Source: Perca fluviatilis (lineage: Eukaryota > Chordata > Actinopteri > Perciformes > Percidae). Taken from it: DNA of 64,000 nt. A program made the translations under genes and the position numbers. Location of the stretch: the NCBI RefSeq assembly GCF_010015445.1, contig NC_053133.1, positions 25,697,082 to 25,761,081 on the forward strand, given 5' to 3'. Each line of letters begins with the position of its first letter. Position 1 is the first letter of the stretch. This document shows positions 45,626 to 59,456 of the stretch, piece after piece. The notes under the pieces are model-generated. The model saw only the letters and a program-made list of their open reading frames with translations, searched no databases and was not told the origin of the DNA.

Positions 45626-46595
45626 TTGTTGAACCCTGGCACCGTAACTTTAAATGACACCAGTACCCTCCTTCAAATTGTACCCGTTCATCTGTTAAGA
45701 CCCATGCAGCTAAATTTTGAAATACTTGCTGACTACCGGCTTGCTGATCTTATGAACCCTTGTGGTCCGTTCACACTGGAAGACAGAGCGTTCTCACAGC
45801 CATCCGTTGGTTAGCCACACGCAGCGCTTCTGGAGGCGGACAGGACGGACGAAGATGAGAGACGAGGAAAAGTAGACAAAAAAGTACAATTTGAAAACAA
45901 CACGATTCACAAAAGACATTCTTGTAATAAATAACCCTACAGCTGTTACTGCATAGCTCGGTGAAAGCAACGCTTCAGAAAATAAATAACTTAAATATAC
46001 GCGGCTGGCGGACAGAACTACATCAGTGTTGTCTAGCCCTTTTCACAGTTGGCTCATTAAAAAAAAAATAGAAATAAAAATTTAAAAAAGGACGATGTAT
46101 ATATCAGGAACATGGGGCTGGTGATTGAGTGGAGCGTGCTGGGCTGCAGGACCAAGGCGTGCTGGGCTGCTTAATCTATACAGTACATCATTATGACAAC
46201 AAAAGTTCTGCTGAAATCTGCGAAATAACTCTTCGGATACGACCAAAGCACTCCGAGGTGACATTTCAGTGTCTGAGATCAACACAGCGGACTGAGAAAG
46301 GCTGGTGAAAGTTCAGCTTTTGGTGGACATACTGGTGATAATCTTCTGGAAAAACACTGGCTGGCTGTTATTTTTTTGTTGTTGTTGTTGTTGAGTTATT
46401 CGCAGCTGAAAGTCTTGGTTATACTGAGCACTGCAGGGTGGACAAGAGCTTAAAGTCTAAATACACCGAAGCTGGTTTTGTTCACGACAAACATGAAATG
46501 TGTCGGGACAGATTTACAGCTAAATAAACAATGAGCCTCACGCACGAACCAGTTTACCGACAGGATTTGTTCTCAAGTGTGACGTACGAGCGAAG
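45626..46595. other. no gene supported
   Basis: A short direct repeat (GTGCTGGGCTGC, near 46136-46170) and a (TTG)n run near 46377 are seen; nothing else is recognised. It may be part of the 3' untranslated region of klhl15, which lies on the minus strand to the right. Confidence 0.35.
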
Positions 46596-47198
46596 TTAAA
46601 GGTCCACTGTGTAGCGTTTTAAGTATTTTACTAGCTCAAATCTATGTCTTTATTCATTAATATGTCCTCACTGGTGTAAAATGACCTCTGCCAACGATCT
46701 GACTTATCCTCGGAAGCGAAGAATTTCTTCTCTGTATTTACGTTGGACGGGCAAGTCCAAGGAGGCTTCCATGTCGTTCTGCCATTTTGAAAAACTCTAA
46801 TGGCTGAGAGGGACATAGAGCACTAGCCCACCTGTCTAGCTAATCCACAACGCGTTTTCGTTCAGCGCCAGCGTCACGTGACTGAAACCAGCTGAAACGG
46901 AGAAGGAGATCAGCGAGAGGCGCTTGTTGCCGCCCCGGCAACATTTGAAAGCCTGCACTGCCCTTTAGTTCATAACGGAGGATCGGACTTATGCCGAGCC
47001 ACGGGAGAAGGACTCCTCGTCGTCAAAAAAAGGGAAAATCGGGAGAAATGTTTGTCGTAGCTTCTCGGTACATAACGGCTACCGTAGTTGCAACACGCAT
47101 TTGAAAACGCGAGGCGCTAGAGAGCACTATTCACTTGAATGCAAAATACAATTTCACCGCTAGATGGGAGAAATTCCTACACGGTGGACCTTTATTAA
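46596..47198. mobile_element. TTAAAGGTCCACTGTGTAG MITE
   Basis: The left end TTAAAGGTCCACTGTGTAGC and right end CTACACGGTGGACCTTTATT are inverted; it is related to 27213-27779 (AGATGGGAGAAATTCC / GGAATTTCTCCCATCT shared). Confidence 0.8.
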
Positions 47199-47312
47199 AA
47201 AAATAATAATAAAGAAACCCACGAAAAGAAGTCCAGACATCTCGTACGAGTACCGACAGTCTGCCTCTCTCCACGGTGGGGACACACACACACACACGGT
47301 GCCTCTCTCCAC

Positions 47313-47436
<124 letters not shown>

Positions 47437-47529
47437 GACTCTAAATCGCTACGCATTCATCTGAATACATATGGAGTTTAAATAGGATACTGAAATTAAC
47501 GATAACAAGATATATAACTAAGACAAACC

Positions 47530-48126
<597 letters not shown>

Positions 48127-50104
48127 TACCATAATCATGGCTGCCAATTTACAGATAGGCTGTTTCTTTGATTTCCATTTCAGCACAGCAACGTATACAT
48201 TTCAGTAACTGTTGGAAAAGTCTCTCGCTCTAACAGCTGCCTCTTTAAGGGTCTTTTATTGCAGGGGTCTCGGTCTAGGATCGTCCTCTGAGAAAATCAC
48301 CTGACAGTGTAACATCACCTACTGTAGGCCAAGACCTTGTCGCGTCCCTTTAGAAAGAAAAGACACTATTTAGCACCTAGCACCTCTGCTCTGATCACAC
48401 ATCGTGAACAGCTGTGCTCATCAGATTCTGCTAATCGCTTCATGTCCTTTAATAACACAACACTCACACTGCTAAACGTGCTGACTCATTTCCAACAGCG
48501 GGACTTGAAGCTCTGCAGTGTGAGAATCTCTTTTTTTACACTTTGGTAACATTTTTTGGGGAACGAATCCTCCCAACAAACGGAGCGGAGCAGGCAGCCT
48601 CACGTATTGGGCAATTTTAGGGGGCGTCGATCATCTTCCAAACGATGTGCATCAGGCTGAAACGAGCAATTCACGAAAACTCGGTCCGGTTCAGAGTGTG
48701 CCGAAATCGACTGGGAACGCTCGTACGAAGAGGGGGAAAAAAGTAGTATAAGAATACAAAAATGCTCCTGCGTGAGGCCCAGTGTTTCTTAAATATTCTA
48801 ACTTCACGGTGTGCACATTTTCAGTTCGTCTAGACTCGTCATCATCAGCCAGAAGGTTCATTTCAGACACTGCCAAATGTCCGTAACATCGCAGCAGGTT
48901 GTAATACTGCAGCTGCAACAACAAGTAATAACAATAATGATAATAATAATAATAATAATAATAATGATAAAGTGCAGGGAATGTAGATTCGCGGAGGTAA
49001 AGCACTGCCAGTGACTAGACGGATACAGAGCTGCTCTGAGAGAAAGATCTTTCCTTCCTGTGCAAAGGAAAAATACCTGCCACCATCATCATGAAATCAT
49101 CGCTGAATGAAGGGCGAGTCCTCGTGTACCTTGTAGTGTTATCGTGAATTCAGCTCTCACGTATTCAGAGGAAGGAAAGGGGGGGGGGGGGCAGAGAAAG
49201 ACACGGGTGACGTTATACGAACATGAGAACAGTTTGGTGGATATCTGGGAGTAAAGAGCAGAATAAGGACTAAAAGCTGGAACGCACTGGAAGCGAGTTT
49301 ATGAATGAATGAATGATCGGACAGTTCATTAGCAGCATCTGTAACAACACGGTCAGAGTTGTATCTCTACAGTGTGACAGGCTATAAGATTAGCTACACT
49401 ACCGTTTATATAGTGTTTATATACCTGATTGTATGCTTCGACTTGCTGTCATACATGGTATAGGGCATTTTTTTGATCGTATGAAAGCGCCTTAGGCTCT
49501 CGCTAACCTATTTCTCAACAAGAGCAACTCGATATACAGGATGTTTTTTGCCTTTAAATAGATCAACGGGTGCAGGCTGAGACACCTGATTCAGACAGGA
49601 TTTGAGATGCAGGTTTGTTTGACTGGTGAAATTAAAATAAATAAGAAAAAATAAATAAAAATAAGCTCCCCCACGTAAAAAGGCATGAATCGGACGCTTC
49701 CAGTGCGTTTCTGCAATAAAAGCCTGACCGGACAGCCTAAATACAGTAGGCGAGTAGTAGATTAAGAAACTGACCACAGTCCAAACATAAACCAGCAGAA
49801 TTAAACTTTTGTTTTTCCTCCCCACAGACACTTTTTTTTTTCTCCAATTTTCTGAGAAAGCTAAATCTGAAAATGTCCGAGCCGACGCGCGCGACGTCTC
49901 GCCACGTCGCGCTTCGATTGGCTTCGTTAAGAACAGCAGATTTTATGGCCCGCGCCAATCTTTACCTCACCTGAAGGTAAGTGCTGGTCTCCAGTTTCTA
50001 AAAAGCCTTGCGCGTCAGAAGAGCCTCCCGCGTGTAAATGCCGGCTCTCCCAGCGGGAGACTTCAGTCCGTGAACAGTGCATTCCCGTTTCTATAAAAAA
50101 AAAA

Positions 50105-50139
<35 letters not shown>

Positions 50140-50162
50140 GGAGGCTCGTTGTGGAGCAGACC
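48127..50162 (-). other. possible klhl15 3' untranslated region / intergenic
   Basis: This is downstream of the klhl15 stop codon in the transcript direction. It includes (TAA)n at 48930-48967 and 50108-50140 and a G-run near 49181. No coding signal is visible and the transcript end cannot be fixed. Confidence 0.35.
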
Positions 50163-50913
50163 TCAGCTGCAGCGTCTGACGTGCTCCAGCACGTACTCTG
50201 GGAAGTGCAGGCTGCACACCTGCAGACCGTCCAGTTTGCAAGGCATCCTGGGATACTCGTCCTCCTTCCACTTGTTTTCGTCGGGGTCGAACGTGAGGAT
50301 GGAGTCACTGTAGTGGCCGTTGTAACACAGGCCGCCCAGCACCATGATCTGCCTGTCCAACACCGCCACGCCGTGGCCGCTACGCCCGATGGGCATGGAG
50401 GCCAGGATGGTCCACTCGTCGGTGTCCGGGTCGTACACCTCGGTGGACGGGCAGCCCTGCGACTCGAAGGACGCCCGCAGGATCACGCACACGCCTCCGA
50501 ACACGTACAGCTTCCCGTTGTGCGAGATCATCTTGTGGAAGCAGCGGGCGTAGTTCATTTTGGATTTGTTCTCCCAGCAGCTGGCGTGGGTGCCGGGCAG
50601 CAGCGGGCCGCGGCCGGCGCGCGTCCTGTGCGCGTCCGAGCCGCTCGAGCCGACGCCGCCCCCGGCCTCCCGCCCGGGATCGAACACGCACACCTGCTTG
50701 GAGGTGGAGGAGGAGGTGATGCCGCCGGTGATGTACAGCTTGCCGCCGAGGACCGTGCCCTCGTGGCCGTACTTGTTCACGGGATACGGGTCCACGAACT
50801 CCCAGCGGTCCTCGGTGATGTCGTAGCGCTCCGTGGAATAGAAGGTCTCGTCTCGCGTGCGGCCCGCTACGGCGTAGATAAACTTGCCGATGACGCCCAC
50901 AGCAAACTCGGAC
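50163..50913 (-). CDS. klhl15: klhl15 last coding exon (Kelch repeats)
   Basis: This 751-base exon codes from SEFAVGVIGKFIYAVAGRTR to the stop. Between QVCVFDPGRE and CWENKSKMNYARCFHK it carries a Gly/Ser/Arg-rich segment of about 30 residues, longer and unlike the human segment, in very GC-rich DNA. The surrounding Kelch blades are nearly identical to human. Confidence 0.95.
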
Positions 50914-53900
50914 CTGCAGACGACAAACACCGTGAATGTGTATCGATGCGTTGTTAATTCGTGGCATAACAAAAGTTGCCGAGGAGTCTTGAGAGCATCT
51001 GCAAAAAATCGCTTTGGAATTAACATAACGGGACAATGAACATTTCACATGACAAAACGTTACAGAAAGGATCAGAGCACGCAACGCGCACGACCCAGAG
51101 CTTCGGCTCCTCTGACCTGGGCACAGACATGTCAGCCATGCGTAGCCAGGAGTTCTGTCGAGGGTCGTAGCGGTAGACTTTGGAGGAGGCGTGAAACTCG
51201 CCGTCGGGCCCCAGCTCCTCTCCACCCAACAGGAAGGCAAAGTTGTTAACGATCGCCAGGCAGTCCGGTCGCAGCGGCACCTGAGGCCCCTCCAGCTCCC
51301 ACCAAACCTGAGGGGAATAAAACACAGCTTAGTGAACCGGAGACACACACACACACACACACTGGCTTAAAGGGACACGCCACCGTTTGTTGAACTAGGG
51401 CTCATCACGGTCTCCTCTAGCTGTAGATAGGTGGGGTCTCCTCTAGCTGTAGATAGGTGGGGTCTCCTCTAGCTGTAGATAGGTGGGGTCTCCTCTAGCT
51501 GTAGATAGGTGGGGTCTCCTCTAGCTGTAGATAGGTGGGGTCTCCTCTAGCTGTAGATAGGTGGGGTCTCCTCTAGCTGGAGATAGGTGGGGTCTCCTCT
51601 AGCTGGAGATAGGTGGGGTCTCCCCTAGCTGGAGATAGGTGGGGTCTCCTCTAGCTGGAGATAGGTGGGGTCTCCCCTAGCTGGAGATAGGTGGGGTCTC
51701 CCCTAGCTGTAGATAGGTGAGGTCTCCTCTAGCTGGAGATAGGTGGGGTCTCCCCTAGCTGTAGATAGGTGGGGTCTCCCCTAGCTGGAGATAGGTGGGG
51801 TCTCCCCTAGCTGTAGATAGGTGGGGTCTCCCCTAGCTGTAGATAGGTGAGGTCTCCTCTAGCTGTAGATAGGTGGGGTCTCCCCTAGCTGTAGATAGGT
51901 GAGGTCTCCCCTAGCTGTAGATAGGTGAGGTCTCCTCTAGCTGTAGATAGGTTAGGTCTCCCCTAGCTGTAGATAGGTGGGGTCTCCCTAGCTGTAGATA
52001 GGTGGGGTCTTCCCTAGCTGTAGATAGGTGGGGTCTCCTCTGCCGTCAGATAGGTGGGGTCTCCTCTAGCTGTAGATAGGTGAGGTCTCCTCTAGTCGGT
52101 AGATAGGTGGGGTCTCCTCTAGCTGTAGATAGGTGGGGTCTCCTCTAGCCGTAGATAGGTGGGGTCTCCTCTAGCTGTAGATAGGTGAGGTCTCCTCTAG
52201 CTGTAGATAGGTGAGGTCTCCTCTAGCTGTAGATAGGTGGGGTCTCTCCTAGCCGTAGATAGGTGGGGTCTCCTCTAGCTGTAGATAGGTGAGGTCTCCT
52301 CTAGCTGTAGATAGGTGGGGTCTCCCCTAGCTGTAGATAGGTGGGGTCTCCACTAGCTGTAGATAGGTGGGGTCTCCCCTAGCTGTAGATAGGTGGGGTC
52401 TCCTCTAGCTGTAGATAGGTGGGGTCTCTCCTAGCTGTAGATAGGTGGGGTCTCCTCTAGCTGTAGATAGGTGAGGTCTCCTCTAGCTGTAGATAGGTGA
52501 GGTCTCCTCTAGCTGTAGATAGGTGGGGTCTCCTCTAGCTGTAGATAGGTGAGGTCTCCTCTTAGCTGTAGATAGGTGGGGTCTCTTCTAGCTGTAGATA
52601 GGTGGGGTCTCCTCTAGCTGTAGATAGGTGGGCCCAGCTGCATTTTTTTTTTGTGCATTGCATCGTTTTTTTTTTTTTTATGTCGGTGCAACACGTCAGC
52701 GCTGCCGCTAGTTAGCTTAGCGTAGTGAATGGAATCCTATGTTGCCGGTTAGCATGTTGTGAGTAAAAGTGAGCCAACAAAAGACAAAAAAAACAACCTA
52801 ATTACTTGCACTGAGACACACAATGCGTTGGCCCACCTATCTACAGCCAGGGGAGACCGTGATAAGAACTATTTCAACAAACGTTGGCGTATCCCTTTCA
52901 CATTATTTTAACAGATCAAAGTTGTGCTGCATAAAAGAGCTGGAAATAGTTCAAAATTATTATTTAATACTAGTGCCGATAGGATACCGGAGTTTCGGTA
53001 CAAACAGAGATGTTCCAATACCATTTTTCTCTTCCTGCAGTGGTGAAGTCTAATGTATTGTAGCGGGTATACTGTACTGTATATAAATATATTGGCATAT
53101 ACAGTAAATATGGGCCAGAATCTGCCTTTGGTGGAGCGGGGTGCATATCAGAGTGGGGGGTCTGGGTGTGCTCCCCCACGATTATTTTCAGCGTCAAAGA
53201 CTTCATTTCCTGTATTCGGATACACTTTTATGCACCACTTTACGGTGGAAACACTTTTATTTAGCCAATGCGAAGAAGATGAAAATTAGAAATATATCAA
53301 AAATATAATGGGAAGTATGTTGTTGCGTGTCATTGGGCATTTTTAAGTGGGTATATAGAAATCCTGGAGCTTTCTTATAGTGGGTATACTGCGTATACCT
53401 GCGTATCACGTAGACTACACCACTGTCTTCCTGATACCGATTCCTGAACTTGCGAATTGGCCGATAGAGTACCGATGAGATGCCAGTGTATACATACATG
53501 CTGTTGCAACAACTAGTAACGTTAGAAAAACTACAAATGGGTCTAAGTGAGGATGTTAGTGTGAAATTAAACACTACAGTATATGCCAATGTTGTTTTCA
53601 ATAAAAAAAAAAAATGTGTTAAATGTGAATATTGTTCTAGTGTCTTCTCTCCTCTGTGACAGTAAACTGAATATTTTTGAGTTGGGGACAAAACAAGACA
53701 TTTGAGGACGTCATCTTGGGCTTTTTGGGAAACACTGATCCACATTTTTCGGACATTTTATAGACCCAACAACTAATCCATTAATTGAGAAAATACTCAA
53801 CAGATTAATCAACAATGAAATAATCGTTACTTGCAGCCCTAATATAAATTGTAATTTTTAAAACAGCTGTATATTGTATTCAGGCCTGGGTCAGGTCACG

Positions 53901-56217
53901 AAGAATGAAAGCTAAAATACTTTCCCTCTTTTAATCTACTTTGACATTCAGTCCTAATAGAAAAAGAACATAAATCAAACTACTTTTATTTACTTTATTT
54001 ACTTTAAGTTTTAAAAAAATCAGAGGCTACATTACGTGGCATCGGATCAGCGCGTAGACTCGCCTACTCGCCGATAACGATACCAGCATTTTAGGCGGTA
54101 TCGGAGGCTTTTCCGATACTGGTATCGGGTTCGGATCAACCCCGGGTACAAACGCAAACAACAGTCTACACACGCCCTCGTAGGCAGACAAAACGAGCGG
54201 ACACCTTTGGCCGCTGCAGGAGAAGGATCTTGCTGTTGACCATACTGTGACCGATCATTCCCCGGAAGACTGCGGTCTGCGGGCGGACGGAGCGGATGCG
54301 GTTGGAGCGCGTCTCCACCAGAGGCTGCTGGTTGACGTCGTGGAAGTAGCTGAGCGCCTGATCCACTTCCTGCCTCAGCTGCCTGGAGTAACGGTAAAAC
54401 TCAGACGTCTTCACCTGCGACGGAGGAGGAGAGGGAAAGGAGGAGGAGGAGGAGGAGGAGGAGGAGGACACCGGTGGCAAACATCAGTAACGGAAAGGAC
54501 AACCGGCAGAACTTTATTACCCTTCGGCCGTCTGGGGACGACGCGGCACGCACCTTCTCGAAGATGTTGGCGGGAGTCATGAGGCAGAAGCGGATGGACT
54601 GCACGATGGTGTCCGTGTGTCGCCAGCGGCGCCGGTCGTGTCGCAGCCACGACTGGACGGCTTCGTACAGCTCGATTTCAGGGAAGCGACTCAGAGCGTC
54701 ACTGTTCAGGTACGCCTGGTTCAGAGAAAGAAAGAGACAAAGAGAGTGATTTTCATTGGCTGTCAATGTCAGATGAGGTTTGGCATCACACGAGTAGATT
54801 TATAACTAATAGCCGGGACAGACTTAGCCGATAATCGGCCGTGGGACAGTCTGGCGAGGTCGGTGACGCGAGTCTGTTCGGTGTGTCCCGGGGGGGGTGG
54901 GGGGTCTGTCGGTGTTCATTTTGGCCGACCTGACGTGTTCGGACGCCGGCAGGGCAGTCGGGACTCACCCGGAAATGGCGAGCGGGATGAGCGTGACTAG
55001 AGTCTCTCAAAATCTGATCATCTTTGGATGCTTTTATATAGACCTTAGTGGTCCCCTAATACTGTATCTGAAGTCTCTTTTATATAGACCTTAGTGGTCC
55101 CCTAATACTGTATCTGAAGTCTCTTTTATATAGACCTTAGTGGTCCCCTAATACTGTATCTGAAGTCTCTTTTATATAGACCTTAGTGGTCCCCTAATAC
55201 TGTATCTGAAGTCTCTTTTATATAGGCCTTAGTGGTCCCCTAATACTGTATCTGAAGTCTCTTTTATATATAGACCTTAGTGGTCCCCTAATACTGTATC
55301 TGAAGTCTCTTTATATAGACCTTGGTGGTCCCCTAATACTGTATCTGAAGTCTCTTTTATATAGTCCTTAGTGGTCCCCTAATACTGTATCTGAAGTCTC
55401 TTTTATATAGACCTTAGTGGTCCCCTAATACTGTATCTGAAGTCTCTTTTATATAGACCTTATTGGTCCCCTAATACTGTATCTGAAGTCTCTTTTATAT
55501 AGACCTTAGTGGTCCCCTAATACTGTATCTGAAGTCTCTTTCCCGAAATTCAGCCTTGGTGCAGAACTACAGCCACTAGAGCCAGTCCCAGAATGAGCTT
55601 TCCTTAGGATGTGCCATTTCTGTGTCTGTAGCTATTGAGGAGAGAGGGGGGGCAAGGTGGAGGGTGGGGGTGTGGCCTTGACCAACTGCCACTTTGCTCG
55701 TTTGAAAGCCATGATGTCTCTCTCTCATGGGGGGGGGGGCCAAATTCTCTGGGCGGGCAAAGCAGAGAAAGGGGAGGTAACCTTGCTCCTTATGACCTCA
55801 TAAGGAGAAGATTCCTGATTGGTCCATCTGAGCTTTCATTTTCTCAAAGGCAGAGCAGGATACCCAGGGCTCGGTTTACACCTATCACCATTTCTAGACA
55901 CTGGGGGACCATAGGCAGGCTGGGGGAACTCATATTAATGTTAAAAAACCTCATAAAGTGAAATTTTCATGCCATGGGACCTTTAAGATGTCCTGCTCAG
56001 TGTGTGTCTTGATCACAATTTATGCAATTAATTAATGAAAAAACACAAGAACTCAAACTTCCAGAGAGTGGAAGATGGTTGCGGTTTAGGGATGTTAATG
56101 ATTAACCGATTTTTTTTTTTGGGCCGAATAATACAATCAGTTAAAAACATAGTATTGAAACAGAAATAAAAAGTAATTGAAAAACATTTTTGGCATTAAA
56201 AAAAAACAAAAAACAAA

Positions 56218-56300
<83 letters not shown>

Positions 56301-57503
56301 TCTTGAAGGCATATATACGCGGGTTCGTGTAAACGAACACTTTTCTGAAAACTGAAAGCTGTGCACGATGTTATTATTGAATACGGAGAGGTTGAAATGT
56401 CCATTTATGAAAATAGCCGGCCACGTGTAAACGTAGCATTAAGCGCTTTTTTTCTGCTTGTGGCTCTCTGCTGGACAGCGCTAACAGCGGAGAGCTATGT
56501 GACACACGCCACTGTATCGATGAGGACAGGCAGGTTAAATCGGCCATCCTACACACAGACTCTAATAAGAGAATGTCATTATGAACTGAGGAGAAGCTGT
56601 CTTTACTAGACCAAAAAGCAGAACAAATGTAAAACAAAGACCTGTCTCGGTGTATGGAGTTAAACTGTGGAATGACTTAGAAATTGACCTGAAAAAGTTT
56701 AACACAATCAACCGATTAAAAAAAATTATTTAAATATAAGGTGATTAACAAATATAAAAACAGAAGTGTGAATACCAGAAGGTGCACAAAATGTATTGGA
56801 TTTCTTGTGTTGTACTGGGGTATATATAGTGTATACTTAGTTTCTGTAACTTTAATTTTTGTATGAAAAATATACTTTTATGTAAAAAGGGTGTAGGTGT
56901 AATAAGCTCCGGCTTCAGCCTACACCTTTTCGGTCTTGTTTGTTTCTTGTCTCTGTGTATGTTTACTGTTGTGAGTTACAGATGGCCGAAAAAAAGAATT
57001 AAACTAAACTAAACTAAACTAAGCCAGGCATACGGCTGAAGACAGGCCTGGACAAAAAAGCATGCAACATCATGGCTGCACGACCGGTACAAGTCCGCGG
57101 CTGTCCACGGACGCAAAAGTACGTCCTGGACGGTGAACTTGGACAGGCTATCGGTCAGAAAAACAAAAACTAAATTAGAATGCCTAATGTGGTCGTATTC
57201 ATATTGATCCTTTTCTTTTTGCGCTAAGCGAACAAACAACAAGCGAACCTGCGGTTATTTTAATCATTTGTTATTTATTTATTATTTATTTTCTACGTCA
57301 TTTTTATAATTGTTCTTGCTCCTCTTGCTTTCTGTGTCAGTAACATAATTAGTTTTTATTTAAATTTTTTTATTTGTTTTATTTTATTTTTTATTTTTTC
57401 CTTTCCTTTTCTCCATTGAATAACTCCCAACTGCCATCGATTATGTGATTGTTGTTCAATATGTAGCTAGATGCTATATGTATGTTTGTCATATATGTTG
57501 TTT

Positions 57504-57534
<31 letters not shown>

Positions 57535-59363
57535 TTAAAAAAAGCGAACCTGCAGTCTCTCGAGGCTGAGGTAGGACAGGAAGTCGGGTCGGCTCATGAG
57601 GGGGACAAAGTTGTCGAGTAGGAAGTTGTCGAGCTGCTCCTGGACTCCCTCCACGCCCGCTGAAGTCCTCCAGGAGGCGCATGACCTCGGCACAGTTCTC
57701 CAGACAGATCTTGGCCAGCAGGAAGGAGCAGCAGAACTCCACCGCCTCCGTCAGCTGGACGTACATGGCCGCCTGCCGGGACAGGAGGAGGAAACAGAGG
57801 AGCTACACATGAGAGCTGGTGATGAAATGAAATGAAAAAGTATTTAATGCTGCTCCTGTCTCGGTTTTCCATCAACTACTAGGGCTGCTCGATGATGGAA
57901 AAAAATATAATCACGATTATTTCGATCAATATTGAAATCACGATAATTTTTTATCACGATTACTCGTTGACTTCTGGAAAGATGTAATTGTTGAACTTAA
58001 AAAACAGTGGGAAAAGTTAAATAAATCAACAGTAGAAAAAAACAAACAAACTGAAATTTGCCTTAATACTTGTCCTATTTAAACTTTATTTTTTCCATTC
58101 AGAAAACAAGAGAAAATAAGAGTTTACTTGCAAAACGTAATGAGCTAAATAATTGTTTTTCTCGATTATTCAGTTTTTGTGATCGTTGGCAGCCAAAATC
58201 ATAATCACGATTACATTTCCATTAATTGCACAGCCCTAGGTTATACAACGTTGCAAGAACCAGCGCAGAGAGGATATCAGTGGGTGCTGAAGGGAATACT
58301 TGGAAAAGTACTGGCCCAAAGGTCCAGAGGAAGTTCTGACTCCAATTATCTGTACACTCTAATTCCCCAGCATTGGTTAATGAGACTAATGACACCAGAA
58401 CTCAGGGATCAAAAAAGAAAGAAAAGAAAGTTCACAGAAGTCCAGCATTTAAGTTAAAACACACGTGTGGGTACAAGAAAAAGATCCTAAGCTTCCCTGA
58501 CCGCACACAAAAGTACACAAGTCCACTCAGTCTCTCTCGAAATTGTGAAACCCTTCTGACCATATCCCTAATCTTTTTATCTTCTTCCTTAAATGGCGTC
58601 ATCCTCTGTCTCCGGGCAGATTTCTTCAGTTCTCACTAGGGCTGGGCGATACGGAGAAAATAAAATATCACGATATTTTTGATCAAATACCTCGATATCG
58701 ATACCGCAACAATATTGTAGTGTTGACTATTGGTGCTTTCACAACATATTTACGATAAATAATCATCAGTAATGTGGATATAATGACTAAGTGGGGTAAA
58801 GGAAAATAATAGAACAGTTACAACTAGGGCTGGGCGATATGGAGAAAATCAAATGAGATGAAATATGATACGATATTTTTGACCAAATACCTCGATATCG
58901 ACACCGCAACGATATTGTAGTGTTGACTAATTGGTGCTTTCATAAAATATTTACACAATGAGATTTTTGATAAATAATCATCAGTAATGTTGATATAATG
59001 ACTAAGGGGGTAAAAGCAAATAATAGAACAGCTAGAACAGTCTGGTAAGTTTAGAAAAGTACATCACTTTACTGTAATGCAGCCTTTAAAACCAGGAAAA
59101 GACACTTATGCCATATCACGATATTACGATATCCAAAATCTAAGACGATATCTAGTCTCATATCACGATATCGATATGATATCGATAAATTGCCCAGCTC
59201 TAGTTACAACAGTCTGGTAAGTTCAGAAAAGTACATCACTTCACTGTAATGCCAAAACCAAGAAAAGACACCACATAAGCCATTTACGATATCCAAAATC
59301 TAAGACGATATCTAGTCTCATATCACGATACCGATATAATATCGATATATTGCCCAGCTCTAG

Positions 59364-59456
<93 letters not shown>

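Noticed and set aside
50151..50957. 268-codon plus-strand open frame
   Set aside because: It is the antisense of the GC-rich last klhl15 exon, whose minus-strand translation is an unmistakable Kelch domain.
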